DNA of 42,309 bases from Acinetobacter bereziniae (GCA_009912575.1 WNDP01000020.1:1-42309), one strand, 5' to 3'; positions 1 to 8,390 are shown, counted from the stretch's first letter. Numbers and translations: made by a program. Notes: generated from the letters alone by a model not told the origin.

Positions 1-211
1 CAGTAGAAAGCGTATGACTGCGAATCACATTTTGCAAAGTCTCAAAAATACTTTGATAGCGTGAATTTGCTTGAGAAAATGTTTGAGCCGTCATAACAAG
101 ATATACATTTAGGAAAGGACTGGAATCTAGTAAATCATAATTTGCACCAATAATAATCAAGCTAGGCAATGTGATCAAAACAATTTTAGAAAACAATGCC
201 TCATATACCAT
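1..211 (-). CDS. Hypothetical protein, N-terminal part only (runs off the left edge)
   Basis: A reading frame open from an ATG at 209-211 to the window edge (70 codons, no stop). The protein begins MVYEALFSKIVLITLPSLII, giving one hydrophobic stretch at about residues 9-22. It continues with a hydrophilic segment containing AQTFSQANSRYQSIFETLQN. I do not recognise a family. The single N-terminal hydrophobic segment suggests an anchored or exported protein. It lies downstream of the porin gene on the same strand, beyond a probable terminator at 282-328, so it is likely a separate transcription unit. No strong ribosome binding site is visible, so the start is tentative. Confidence 0.4.
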   Translation of the reverse strand, partial: MVYEALFSKIVLITLPSLIIIGANYDLLDSSPFLNVYLVMTAQTFSQANSRYQSIFETLQNVIRSHTLST

Positions 212-268
212 TGGCTTTCAAGTTATATCTTAAAAAGGTCAATATAGCCAAATATAAAAATTCATATG

Positions 269-328
269 AGGTAACAAAAGAAAAAGTTACCTATTTTAAT
301 CACAACGCTATGATTCAAGGTAACTTTT
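269..328 (-). terminator. Terminator-like nested hairpins after the porin gene
   Basis: A 10-bp perfect stem, AAAAGTTACC (282-291) with GGTAACTTTT (319-328), encloses a second short stem (AATCA/TGATT). On the minus strand it is followed by a T-rich tract, as expected of an intrinsic terminator for the gene ending at 367. The same GTTACC segment can also pair with AGGTAAC at 269-275, so two mutually exclusive hairpins are possible. Confidence 0.55.
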
Positions 329-366
329 CTATTTTCAATAACAACAAAATTTAAAGTATTACAGAA

Positions 367-1683
367 TTAGAAATTCATATTGAATTTCACTCCACCTACC
401 CATGCATCACCATAGGCTTTATTGGCACCAATATTTTTGACATATTGAATATTTGGACGCACTGTTAACCAAGGAGCTGCTTTTAAGCCATAATAAATTT
501 CTGCATCCAACTCATCATCAAACTTTTCATTGTTGACTTTGCCTTTAAACTTTATTGCATCTGTATTTACACCAATCCTCGCTAAACCAATTCCAATTTC
601 ATCACTTGGACGAGTATCAAATAATCCCTTGTAGACCACTGCAATATTTTGCGCATCACTATAGGCACTGGTTTTATCATCATAAAATGTCGCTTGTCCC
701 ATCAAGGTCAAACCACGAGATTCATCGCCATGGTGACGAGTCAATTGCTGCTTTGCTGAAAGCCAAGCCGCCCATTTATGATTTTCAGCATCCAACTTTT
801 GGGAAATTCCCGGAACTGAATAATCCACCTGTACATTCTGTGTATCCACAGTACTGGTAAAGTACCCAAGTCGATATTCTCCCGGCAAACTTAAATTTGC
901 ACTGGTTTTTTTCGGTTGCCAGACAATTTCCAATGGAATTACTGAACCATCTGAACCATCTGTACTTAAGTTAAAACCATCACTGGCCGTGGTCGCATTG
1001 GCATTGACCGTATTGCGTTCATAAACGCCTATTTGAACGGCTAATTCTGGATCAATATTGTATTTAACTTGCCCTGCCCATTGGCTCACAGGACCGTTGT
1101 ACCATTGATCGCCAGCCCAGTTGGCAACCTGACCACCACATAAAGCAAGATTTTGAAATTCACAATCAAATCCAGCAAAATCCTCACCAATACCAAAGCG
1201 TCCTAACTTGATATCCAAATGCTGATCAACAAATTTCTTTTTAATCCACAAGTCCGTTAAACGCCAAGTTTGACCTCGACCATACACTTCTTGCGTTTGG
1301 TTAAATTGAGGTGCCATGACATCGGCTTCAGTGTTCAGTGCTTTTCCACCACGATGGGTAATGACAATTTTTGCTTCTGTATCACGCCAACCCAATATCT
1401 TATTTAAATCAAAGTTTGTACCAAAAGCCCATTGATCAGCATAAGCATTGCCCTTGCCGTCACGATCAGCACTCATGACACCTGCAAACTCACCTGTATA
1501 ACCCACATTAAAGTCAAAGCCTTGATCTTTTAACTGGGTTCTTTTACCGTTCCAATCTCCAAGCATCCATGGGCTATCTACACGAAATGCATCTGCTGCG
1601 ATTGCAGCGTTCATGGTTAAACCACTTGATAATGCAATGATTGCGAGTTGTACTTTTCTACGACTTCCATTTTGAATTTTCAT
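367..1683 (-). CDS. oprB: OprB-family carbohydrate-selective porin
   Basis: Outer-membrane beta-barrel porin of the OprB family, probably the sugar entry channel for the adjacent fucose pathway. The chosen start (ATG at 1681-1683) gives MKIQNGSRRKVQLAIIALSS, a clean signal peptide ending near NAAIAADA, with AAGGA 7 nt upstream. In-frame starts further upstream (1701, 1755) would add a non-signal leader. The mature part begins with FRVDSPWMLGDWNGKRTQL, typical of OprB N-termini (substrate-name region then WxGxR-like motif). It has alternating barrel strands and ends in a C-terminal aromatic residue (KFNMNF), as outer-membrane proteins do. It is the last gene of the fucose operon, 122 nt after fucP, separated by an octamer repeat. 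Sugar specificity is inferred from context only. Confidence 0.85.
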   Translation of the reverse strand: MKIQNGSRRKVQLAIIALSSGLTMNAAIAADAFRVDSPWMLGDWNGKRTQLKDQGFDFNVGYTGEFAGVMSADRDGKGNAYADQWAFGTNFDLNKILGWRDTEAKIVITHRGGKALNTEADVMAPQFNQTQEVYGRGQTWRLTDLWIKKKFVDQHLDIKLGRFGIGEDFAGFDCEFQNLALCGGQVANWAGDQWYNGPVSQWAGQVKYNIDPELAVQIGVYERNTVNANATTASDGFNLSTDGSDGSVIPLEIVWQPKKTSANLSLPGEYRLGYFTSTVDTQNVQVDYSVPGISQKLDAENHKWAAWLSAKQQLTRHHGDESRGLTLMGQATFYDDKTSAYSDAQNIAVVYKGLFDTRPSDEIGIGLARIGVNTDAIKFKGKVNNEKFDDELDAEIYYGLKAAPWLTVRPNIQYVKNIGANKAYGDAWVGGVKFNMNF

Positions 1684-1764
1684 GATATTGTCCTTAATCA
1701 TCTTGTCTTCACCCTTATAATTAAATGGCGGTTTTCTCTTATTTATCGCGTTCACTGCGATAAA

Positions 1765-1804
1765 ATTCAGTTATTCAGTTATTCAGTTATTCAGTTATTC
1801 AGTT
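1765..1804. repeat. Five exact tandem copies of an 8-bp unit (ATTCAGTT)
   Basis: ATTCAGTT is repeated five times without error from 1765 to 1804, with a partial copy following. It lies in the gap between the fucP stop codon (1806-1808) and the porin start (1683), directly abutting the fucP stop. On the coding strand the unit reads AACTGAAT and contains stop codons, so it is not coding. Perfect short tandem repeats of this kind are prone to slipped-strand length change. Confidence 0.95.
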
Positions 1805-1805
1805 A

Positions 1806-3035
1806 TTAGTTGACTTGTGCCAAAGTGATTTTTTGGTAGCTTTTCGCATAAAAAATTACGATCACAAAGCAAATCAAAGGCAATACATAGGCAATATGTG
1901 TTCCATAGTGATCAGCCAATTTCCCCATGAAAAAAGGCATAATGGCACCCCCCACAATCGCCATGATCATAAATGAGCTACCAATTTTTGTTTTAGATCC
2001 GAGATTCTTTACTCCCATCGCAAAAATGGTCGGGAACATAATCGACACAAAGAAGAAGATACCAATCGCTGCGATTACTGAAATATATTCAGCGCCAGAT
2101 AAAATCACGATACACAGCACACTGTTAATTACGGCATAAATCAACAACAAATGATTCGCGGAGATTTTCGACATGATGCCAGTACTGACAAATCGCCCGA
2201 TCAAAAAAGCCAGCATGGCAATAGATAAGAAATATGCGCCTTGTTGGCTTGAACTCTGTGGCCAAGTTTCAACCACCAAGTTAATAAAAAATGCACCTAC
2301 GCCAACCTGTGCTGCGACATAGAAAAACAGCGTAATAACACCAAATTTAAATTCTGAATGTGACCACATCGATGCACTATTATTCTGAAGATTGGCTGCA
2401 TCCAATTTCGCTTCGTTTTCACGTAGATCAGGCAATCTTGCTTTAGCAAAAAATACAATCAAAACAATGACAATTGCAGCAATACCGACATAGGTATAGG
2501 TCACAGCATCAAAACTTGCAGCACTGTTACCTTCTACCGAGTTAAAGAAAAATAAACCACCAATGAACGGACCAAAAAATTGTCCTAAGCCATTAAAAGA
2601 CTGAGATAAATTAAGCCGCTGTTCAGCAGTCGACGGATCTCCTAAAGCTGATGAGTAAGGGTTTGCAGCCGTTTCCAAACATCCTAACCCTAGAGCCAGT
2701 ACAAATAATGCAAATAGGAAAAAGCTAAATGTCATCATATTAGCCGCAGGAACAAAGAGCAGAGCCCCGATTGCATAAAGGGAAAGACCGAGAATAATCC
2801 CTGCTTTATAGCCTCTTTTTTCGATAAATAAACCCGCAGGTAGAGCAATCACAAAATAGGCACCAAAATAAGCAGCCTGAATCAAACCAGATTGTGCTTT
2901 GGAAATGTGCAGAGCTTCTTGAAAATGTTTATTTAAAACATCGACCAAACCATACGACAATCCCCACATAAAGAAGAGTGTCGTGACCAATATCAACCCC
3001 ATCCTAAATTGGGGTTCTGTAATTTTTGACTTCAT
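1806..3035 (-). CDS. fucP: L-fucose:H+ symporter, MFS (FucP family)
   Basis: A 409-residue inner-membrane permease with about 12 hydrophobic segments. The N-terminal MGLILVTTLFFMWGLSYGLVD and the GLGCLETAANPY segment (near residues 116-127) are hallmarks of the FucP/GluP branch of the major facilitator superfamily, which imports L-fucose (or related hexoses) with protons. The QSFNGLGQFFGPFIGG segment is also family-typical. It lies 25 nt downstream of the mutarotase gene on the same strand, within the fucose catabolic operon, which supports L-fucose as the substrate. Length is normal for the family. The stop codon directly abuts the octamer repeat. Confidence 0.9.
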   Translation of the reverse strand: MKSKITEPQFRMGLILVTTLFFMWGLSYGLVDVLNKHFQEALHISKAQSGLIQAAYFGAYFVIALPAGLFIEKRGYKAGIILGLSLYAIGALLFVPAANMMTFSFFLFALFVLALGLGCLETAANPYSSALGDPSTAEQRLNLSQSFNGLGQFFGPFIGGLFFFNSVEGNSAASFDAVTYTYVGIAAIVIVLIVFFAKARLPDLRENEAKLDAANLQNNSASMWSHSEFKFGVITLFFYVAAQVGVGAFFINLVVETWPQSSSQQGAYFLSIAMLAFLIGRFVSTGIMSKISANHLLLIYAVINSVLCIVILSGAEYISVIAAIGIFFFVSIMFPTIFAMGVKNLGSKTKIGSSFMIMAIVGGAIMPFFMGKLADHYGTHIAYVLPLICFVIVIFYAKSYQKITLAQVN

Positions 3036-3060
3036 GGCTGAATTCCTTATATCATTCGGA

Positions 3061-3396
3061 TTATTGTTTTAGATCAAATATTTTTTCCATTTCGATCCAT
3101 TTTTCACCAGGTTTTGCACTTGGCAGTACTTGCTGGTACTGCGACATCAAAGTTTCCCACTCAAGATTTTTCGGTTCTGAAACCGCAACACTTTGTGCTA
3201 GGTCAGGGTCATAATCGTCAGTGGTGTCCATAATCATAAAAAGGCGATTTTCGACTTGCCAAATCTGCATATCCAGCACACCACGTTTGCGAATATTGGT
3301 GGTGATTTCGGGCCATACTTTTTGATGATACTGTTGATATTGCTGGATCTTTTCAACATCGTTCACAAGGTCTAAAGCCAAACAATAGCGTTTCAT
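3061..3396 (-). CDS. Sugar mutarotase, RhaM/DUF718 family (likely L-fucose mutarotase)
   Basis: A 111-residue cytoplasmic protein of the L-rhamnose mutarotase family (dimeric ferredoxin-like fold). The start MKRYCLALDLVNDVEKIQQY, a central HQKVWPEI segment and the pair of tryptophans are typical; family members use a conserved His and Tyr/Trp residues to interconvert anomers. In non-phosphorylating L-fucose pathways such a protein supplies the anomer used by fucose dehydrogenase. It sits 29 nt after the dehydrogenase gene and 25 nt before fucP. L-fucose rather than L-rhamnose as substrate is inferred from these neighbours. Confidence 0.85.
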   Translation of the reverse strand: MKRYCLALDLVNDVEKIQQYQQYHQKVWPEITTNIRKRGVLDMQIWQVENRLFMIMDTTDDYDPDLAQSVAVSEPKNLEWETLMSQYQQVLPSAKPGEKWIEMEKIFDLKQ

Positions 3397-3425
3397 CTTT
3401 CGCTCCAGTTTTCGGCGTAGCTGTC

Positions 3426-4208
3426 TTAATCTTGATCCAAGGCACGGTCTAAATGGGTATAACCGCCATCGACATATAAAAGCTGTCCTGTGGTATGCGA
3501 GGAACGATCAGACAATAAAAATACCGTAGTATCTGCAATTTCATGGGTCGTCGTCATACGATGACCAAACGGAATATTTTGGGTAATTTGTGCTAATTTC
3601 TGAGTTGGGTTATCAAAGCTATCTACCCAACGTTGATACAGTGGAGTCATAACTTCAGCAGGTAAAACCGCATTGACCCTCACTCCATCATCTTTAAATT
3701 GCGCAGCCCACTCTCGTGTTAAAGCCAAGCGACCGCCATTTGCTGCCGCATAACCACTGGTATGTCCCTGCCCTGTGACTGCGACTTTAGAACCAATATT
3801 GACGATGCTGCCTTTGCTTTGTTTGAGATGGGATATGCAAAAGTGAGCCATCGTAAAATAATGAATCAGGTTTTTATCTAAGGACTGTTTAAATGCGTCA
3901 ATACTGTCTTCAAGTCCGACATTGTCATTTATTCCAGCATTGTTGACCAAACCATCCAAACGTCCATATAAATCAATAACCTTCTGAACTTTTTCTTGGC
4001 AGGTTTTTTCGTCGGTCAAGTCCAGTTGATGAAAGGAGTAGTTCGTCTGCGTTTCCTTTAAAGATGCTTCGAATTCTGAACTCAGAGCTGAGCGACCAAA
4101 AATCGCAACCGTTGCACCCTCTTGTGCCAGTAATAACGAAATTGCCCCACCAATTCCGGCACCACCACCTGTAACGATAAAGACTTTATTTTTGAGGTGT
4201 AAATCCAT
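3426..4208 (-). CDS. L-fucose dehydrogenase, short-chain dehydrogenase/reductase
   Basis: A 260-residue SDR expected to oxidise L-fucose to L-fuconolactone with NAD(P)+, the first step of the pathway. The Rossmann cofactor motif TGGGAGIG is at residues 13-20, NNAG at about 89-92, and the catalytic Ser at S140 in IVNIGS. The active-site motif reads YAAAN (Y153, N157) instead of the canonical YxxxK, so the usual catalytic lysine position holds Asn. The rest of that helix (GGRLALTREWAAQF) matches this SDR group. The C-terminal TGQLLYVDGGYTHLDRAL is normal. It lies between the lactonase gene (35 nt gap) and the mutarotase. Function rests on the gene cluster as much as on the sequence. Confidence 0.8.
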   Translation of the reverse strand: MDLHLKNKVFIVTGGGAGIGGAISLLLAQEGATVAIFGRSALSSEFEASLKETQTNYSFHQLDLTDEKTCQEKVQKVIDLYGRLDGLVNNAGINDNVGLEDSIDAFKQSLDKNLIHYFTMAHFCISHLKQSKGSIVNIGSKVAVTGQGHTSGYAAANGGRLALTREWAAQFKDDGVRVNAVLPAEVMTPLYQRWVDSFDNPTQKLAQITQNIPFGHRMTTTHEIADTTVFLLSDRSSHTTGQLLYVDGGYTHLDRALDQD

Positions 4209-4243
4209 CTTTCCTATCTCCTATATTTAAAATCTTTTAAATT

Positions 4244-5068
4244 TCATAGCTTATATAAGCGTTTAGGTGTATCTGTTTCGACTTGTTTACGTTCTGAGTC
4301 ACTCCAGTTGCGTGTCCATTCATCCCAAAATGCCAACAATGTGTCATAGCGATGGGTCGCAAAAGACACGGGCCAATCCGATCCCCAAAGCAAGCGTTCA
4401 GGACCAAACAGTTCTAAGGCAATATCAAGGTGGGCTTGAAAATCTTGTGCTTTGCAGTGCGCACCTGCTTCTGTCACTAAACCTGAAATTTTGCAGTTCA
4501 CATGTGTTAATGCGGCTAATTCTTTCATGTTCTTTTTCCACATAGTAAAACCATCACTGGAATAGATCTGTGGCTTGGCTAAATGATCAATCACCAACGC
4601 ATATTGATCATGCCGTTGAGAAAATTTTACGGCTGCATCCAAATCTTTCTGATGAATTAAAACGCCATAAAGCAACTCAGCTTGCTGAATTTTTTCTACA
4701 CCCAGATTAAATTGGTGATTGTTCAACATATAGGCTGTAGGATCAGGCTCATCTTGAAGCATGTGACGAAAGCCTTTTATCCGCTTATTTTGTTTGAATT
4801 TCTCCAACTGCATTTCTGCATCTTTTTTAAAATAAAACCACGCCACAATCCCTTTGATAATCGAATGTTGCTCTGCCAGCCCATTCAGATATTCATTTTC
4901 CTCCCAAGACGGTCTTGCCTGAACAGCGATCACACCCTCTATTCTGGCAGGCAATTGCACGAACAAATCTTCAGGTGACATGTCTTTTGCAATGCTACTT
5001 AAATCACCCGTCATCCAAGGGAATTCAACTGGATTGTATTTCCAAAAATGAATATGACTATCAATCAC
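4244..5068 (-). CDS. L-fuconolactone hydrolase, amidohydrolase superfamily (COG3618)
   Basis: A 274-residue TIM-barrel amidohydrolase that should hydrolyse L-fucono-lactone to L-fuconate. The metal-binding motif HIH is at residues 5-7 (MIDSHIHFW); a conserved LVIDHLAKP follows in the middle, and LLWGSDWPV carries the late catalytic Asp. These are the markers of the COG3618 lactonase group. The start is GTG (5066-5068) with a strong AAGGAG 7 nt upstream. A 230-nt gap separates it from the upstream dehydratase gene, enough for an internal promoter. Confidence 0.85.
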   Translation of the reverse strand: MIDSHIHFWKYNPVEFPWMTGDLSSIAKDMSPEDLFVQLPARIEGVIAVQARPSWEENEYLNGLAEQHSIIKGIVAWFYFKKDAEMQLEKFKQNKRIKGFRHMLQDEPDPTAYMLNNHQFNLGVEKIQQAELLYGVLIHQKDLDAAVKFSQRHDQYALVIDHLAKPQIYSSDGFTMWKKNMKELAALTHVNCKISGLVTEAGAHCKAQDFQAHLDIALELFGPERLLWGSDWPVSFATHRYDTLLAFWDEWTRNWSDSERKQVETDTPKRLYKL

Positions 5069-5199
5069 TTATATACTCCTTGTGGCTTTATGTACTTTCA
5101 TTCTTTTCTCACTGGATGAACTATAAAATCATCCTTAAAAACGCATCCACGATAAAACCACAAATCATCTCTGTTTACTTTGTGAATCATGCCTTGTCA

Positions 5200-5270
5200 G
5201 ACTAGAGTCTAACTCTCGTGTATCAGACTGATCTCACAGTGTTTACATGCTACATTCCTTTAGCATGAAT
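5200..5270 (-). promoter_or_regulatory. Intergenic region with several short inverted repeats
   Basis: The 230-nt gap between the dehydratase and lactonase genes contains CATGCT/AGCATG (about 5247-5268), and an AGACTctAGTCT palindrome and an ATCAGtCTGAT palindrome near 5200-5235. None is followed by a T-run. They could be an attenuating hairpin or a second regulator site for the distal half of the operon. No clear -35/-10 pair is asserted. Confidence 0.3.
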
Positions 5271-5298
5271 CACTTTTGTCACTGAAAAATTCAGCCTA

Positions 5299-6576
5299 TC
5301 AGCCCTTAAATCTATATTTCTCAATAGATGCTGGTTTCATTTCAATTGAGAATCCTGCGAGAGTTGGAGGCATATAAGCTGCATTTTGAATCACACAAGG
5401 ATCGATAAAGTGCTCATGTAAATGGTCCACGTATTCTGTGACACGACCTTCTTTGGAGGTTGAGAACCATAAATAATCAATCATAGAAAGATGCTGAACA
5501 TATTCACACAGACCTACGCCACCTGCATGAGGGCAAACTTTGAGTTGGTATTTTGCTGCCATAAGCAATACCGCCAGCACTTCATTGATTCCACCCATGC
5601 GACAAGCATCAATTTGAACAATATCAATCGCTTCACGCATAATAAATTGTTTAAACATGATGCGATTCTGGCACATTTCACCTGTAGCCACTTGAATCGG
5701 CTGAATTGCAAATCGGATTGCACGATGCGCTTCGACATCATCGGGTGAAGTCGGTTCTTCGATAAACCATGGATTGGAAAATGCCAGTTGCTTCACCCAA
5801 TCAATGGCTTGCTCACGTTCCCAAATCTGATTGGCATCAATCATTAAGTGACGATCAGGACCAATGATCTCACGTGCAATTTTGACCCGACGTTTATCTT
5901 CCTCGACATCGCGACCTACTTTTAATTTGATATAGTTAAAGCCTTCATCCACAGCTTCTTGGCAAAGTCGCGCAAGTTTTTCATCGCTATACCCCAACCA
6001 ACCTGCTGATGTCGTATAACAAGGATAACCTTCTACTAGTAAAGTTTTCTCACGTTGTGCTTTACCGATTTCATTCGACTTTAATAAGTCCAAAGCTTCA
6101 TCAGGCGTAATACAATCGGTTAAATAACGAAAATCAATACAGTTCACTAACTGTTCAGGGGTCATATCCGCAACCAGTTTCCAAACGGGTTTAGCTTCAC
6201 TCTTTGCCCATAAATCCCAAATCGCATTCACCACTGCGCCCGTCGCCAGATGCATTGCGCCTTTATCTGGACCAATCCAGCGGAGTTGACTATCTGAAGT
6301 TAAATGTCGCCACATTAAGGCAGGATTTTTCTTAATCTCATCAATATCTAGACCAACCACCAGATGTCGCATCGCTTCAATTGCGGCACAACAGATTTCA
6401 TTACCACGACCAATGGTAAATGTGAGACCATGTCCTGTCAGCGCGGGACGATCCGTTTTTAAGATGACATAGGCAGCTGAATAATCTGGATCTGGATTCA
6501 TCGCATCTGAACCATCCAACTGCTCTGAAGTGGGGAAACGAATATCCAATACTTCTAAATCCGTTATCTTTAACAT
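5299..6576 (-). CDS. fucD: L-fuconate dehydratase, enolase superfamily
   Basis: A 425-residue member of the mandelate-racemase branch of the enolase superfamily, expected to dehydrate L-fuconate to 2-keto-3-deoxy-L-fuconate. All active-site elements are visible: KLK (K217, K219) at the end of strand 2, metal ligands D248 (MIDANQ), E274 (FIEEP) and E300 (ATGE), and the general base H350 (PHAGG). These positions agree closely with the characterised Xanthomonas fuconate dehydratase, and the capping-domain start MLKITDLEVLDIRFPTSEQL is characteristic. AAGGA lies 6 nt before the ATG. The gene sits between the FAH hydrolase and lactonase genes. Confidence 0.93.
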   Translation of the reverse strand: MLKITDLEVLDIRFPTSEQLDGSDAMNPDPDYSAAYVILKTDRPALTGHGLTFTIGRGNEICCAAIEAMRHLVVGLDIDEIKKNPALMWRHLTSDSQLRWIGPDKGAMHLATGAVVNAIWDLWAKSEAKPVWKLVADMTPEQLVNCIDFRYLTDCITPDEALDLLKSNEIGKAQREKTLLVEGYPCYTTSAGWLGYSDEKLARLCQEAVDEGFNYIKLKVGRDVEEDKRRVKIAREIIGPDRHLMIDANQIWEREQAIDWVKQLAFSNPWFIEEPTSPDDVEAHRAIRFAIQPIQVATGEMCQNRIMFKQFIMREAIDIVQIDACRMGGINEVLAVLLMAAKYQLKVCPHAGGVGLCEYVQHLSMIDYLWFSTSKEGRVTEYVDHLHEHFIDPCVIQNAAYMPPTLAGFSIEMKPASIEKYRFKG

Positions 6577-6623
6577 TCCTATTCCTTTTTAAATGCTGAG
6601 CTTTTTTAAAGACAAGTCTTCCT

Positions 6624-6646
6624 AAGGCATCGAATTTAAATGCCTT
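6624..6646 (-). other. Hairpin between the FAH hydrolase and dehydratase genes
   Basis: AAGGCAT (6624-6630) and ATGCCTT (6640-6646) form a 7-bp stem with a 9-nt loop in the 113-nt gap between the FAH hydrolase and fucD. There is no T-run, so it is more likely an mRNA-processing or attenuating structure than a terminator. Confidence 0.4.
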
Positions 6647-6689
6647 GTTTGTGTAACTTAAAAATTAAATCTATTCAGATAAATCTGGC

Positions 6690-7532
6690 TTATTCAGCAT
6701 TCACAACTTTCTGTTGTTGTTCGCCTAATCCCTCAATACCCAATCGCATCACTTGTCCTGCTTTTAAATACACAGGTGGCTTTTGCCCAAGCCCTACACC
6801 GGGTGGCGTACCTGTAGAGATCACGTCACCTGCCTGCAAACTCATAAACTGGCTTAAATAACTCACAATGGTGGGTATATCAAAAATCATGGTATTGGTA
6901 TTGCCATCCTGATAACGATGACCATCCACCTCTAACCAAATTTTTAAATTATGCGGATTTTCGATTTCATCCTTGGTCACGAGCCACGGGCCTGTTGGAC
7001 CAAACGTATCGCAACCCTTACCTTTGTCCCAAGTCCCAGTGCCTTCAAGCTGAAATGCACGCTCTGAGACGTCATTAATCACACAATAACCTGCAACATA
7101 GTCTATTGCCTGTTCTTTACTGATATAACGACCGTCTTTAGCAATAACGACACCCAACTCAACTTCCCAATCGGTTTTAAGTGAATTCTTTGGAATTTCC
7201 ACATCATCATTTGGTCCAACCACTGCACTGGTCCATTTATTAAAAACCACAGGTTCAGCAGGAACTTCTGCACCTGTTTCTGCAGCATGATCAGAATAAT
7301 TCAAACCAATACAAATAAATTTACCGATATTTCCCACACATGCACCTAGGCGCATATCCTCAGCAACCAAAGGCAGACTTGATAGATCCAGATTTCGAAT
7401 TTTATCTAACTCGGAGGCAATCATCTGTCCATTAATATCCTTTACCACTGAGGACAAATCTCGAATTTGTCCCTGTGGATCTAATATCCCTGGTTTTTCC
7501 TGTCCTTTTACACCATATCTTAATAATTTCAT
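6690..7532 (-). CDS. 2,4-diketo-3-deoxy-L-fuconate hydrolase, FAH family
   Basis: A 280-residue fumarylacetoacetate-hydrolase-fold protein. In the oxidative L-fucose route this enzyme cleaves 2,4-diketo-3-deoxy-L-fuconate to pyruvate and L-lactate. The FAH signature FICIGLNYSDHAAETG begins near residue 72. The metal ligands are visible as DWEVELGVV (E123, E125) and NDVSERAFQ (D154). GPTGPWLVTKDE and the C-terminal STGTPPGVG loop are also typical. AGGA lies 7 nt before the ATG. The gene starts 26 nt after the reconstructed end of the upstream SDR. General FAH family members act on several diketo acids; the fucose assignment is from context. Confidence 0.87.
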   Translation of the reverse strand: MKLLRYGVKGQEKPGILDPQGQIRDLSSVVKDINGQMIASELDKIRNLDLSSLPLVAEDMRLGACVGNIGKFICIGLNYSDHAAETGAEVPAEPVVFNKWTSAVVGPNDDVEIPKNSLKTDWEVELGVVIAKDGRYISKEQAIDYVAGYCVINDVSERAFQLEGTGTWDKGKGCDTFGPTGPWLVTKDEIENPHNLKIWLEVDGHRYQDGNTNTMIFDIPTIVSYLSQFMSLQAGDVISTGTPPGVGLGQKPPVYLKAGQVMRLGIEGLGEQQQKVVNAE

Positions 7533-7558
7533 TGTTCTATCCTAGATCTATTTGAAAA

Positions 7559-8312
7559 TTAATTTGACCAACCACCATCAATCATATTGATAGTTCCCGT
7601 CGTGAATGAGGATTCATCACTCTTGCCAGATAAAGCGCTAAAGCTGCTATTTCTTCTGCTTTACCGACTCTTCCCATCGGTTGGCGAGCGACGAACTGGG
7701 CATAGACTTCATCAATAGTTTTGTTTTGTTCATTTGCTTGAGTTTCAATACGGTTATGCAATGAAGGAGAATCTACAGTTCCTGGACAAATCGCATTGCA
7801 ACGAATCCCTTGGCCAATAAAATCTACTGCAATCGATTTGGTTATACCAATTACAGCCGCTTTAGTAACGCTATAGGAAAAACGATTCGGTACACCTTTG
7901 ATACTCGATGCCGCAGATGACATATTGATGATCGATGCATTCGCTTTTTTCAACATGGTCGGCAAAAAAGCCTGAATCATGTGGTACACCGAATCTACAT
8001 TCATGCTAAATGCACGTTGCCACTGTGTTTCATCACATTCTAAAATTGAACCTGCTGGAACCCAACCAGCACAATTGAACAGCACATCAACATTCTGGTA
8101 TTTTTTTGAAAATTTAATAATTTGCTGATGATTAGTAATATCTAAATATTCCACTTGAATATTGTCGGAATGACTTTTGAGTTCTTCAAGCAGTTCTAAA
8201 TTAATGTCAGTAGCAATGACCTTTGCACCTTCTTTTGCAAAGCATAATGCAGTGGCTCTACCAATTCCTTGAGCAGCTGCTGTAATCACACACGTTTATT
8301 TATCAATCTCAT
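7559..8312 (-). pseudogene. 2-keto-3-deoxy-L-fuconate dehydrogenase (SDR), frameshifted at both ends
   Basis: The uninterrupted frame covers 7582-8289 and contains TAAAQGIGRA, NMSSAAS and the YSVTK catalytic motif of a short-chain dehydrogenase resembling human DHRS6/BDH2 and bacterial KDF dehydrogenases. Both ends are missing from that frame but are readable in other frames. Upstream, ATG at 8310-8312 opens MRLINKRV, out of frame at the CACACAC tract (8287-8293). Downstream, after ALYLA, the expected end SDESSFTTGTINMIDGGW is read in another frame and stops at 7559-7561; the shift is at about 7619-7625 (AAGAGTG on the coding strand). Each is explained by an extra dinucleotide (or a lost base). 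It is first in the fucose operon. If real, the mutations would block the pathway at its NAD+-dependent step. Confidence 0.8.
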
Positions 8313-8352
8313 TCCTTCGTCCCTGCTTTTTACTTTATACTATGGTAAATGC

Positions 8353-8390
8353 TAAATTGACGAGACCAATTAATTGGTCTCGTCAATTTA
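8353..8390. promoter_or_regulatory. Perfect 38-bp palindrome, likely operator of the fucose regulator
   Basis: The half-site TAAATTGACGAGACCAATT is followed directly by its exact reverse complement. It lies between the divergent fucose operon (start 8312, 41 nt away) and the GntR/FCD gene (start 8441, 50 nt away). A related element, AAGACCAATT, recurs at 8412-8421. TTGACG, close to a -35 hexamer, occurs in both arms. The position strongly suggests a shared operator controlling both directions. An intrinsic cruciform or terminator is less likely, as no T-run follows. Confidence 0.8.

Noticed and set aside
5491-5748. Overlapping open frames in fucD (both strands)
   Set aside because: They are shadows of the well-supported dehydratase frame, with no independent start signals or homology.
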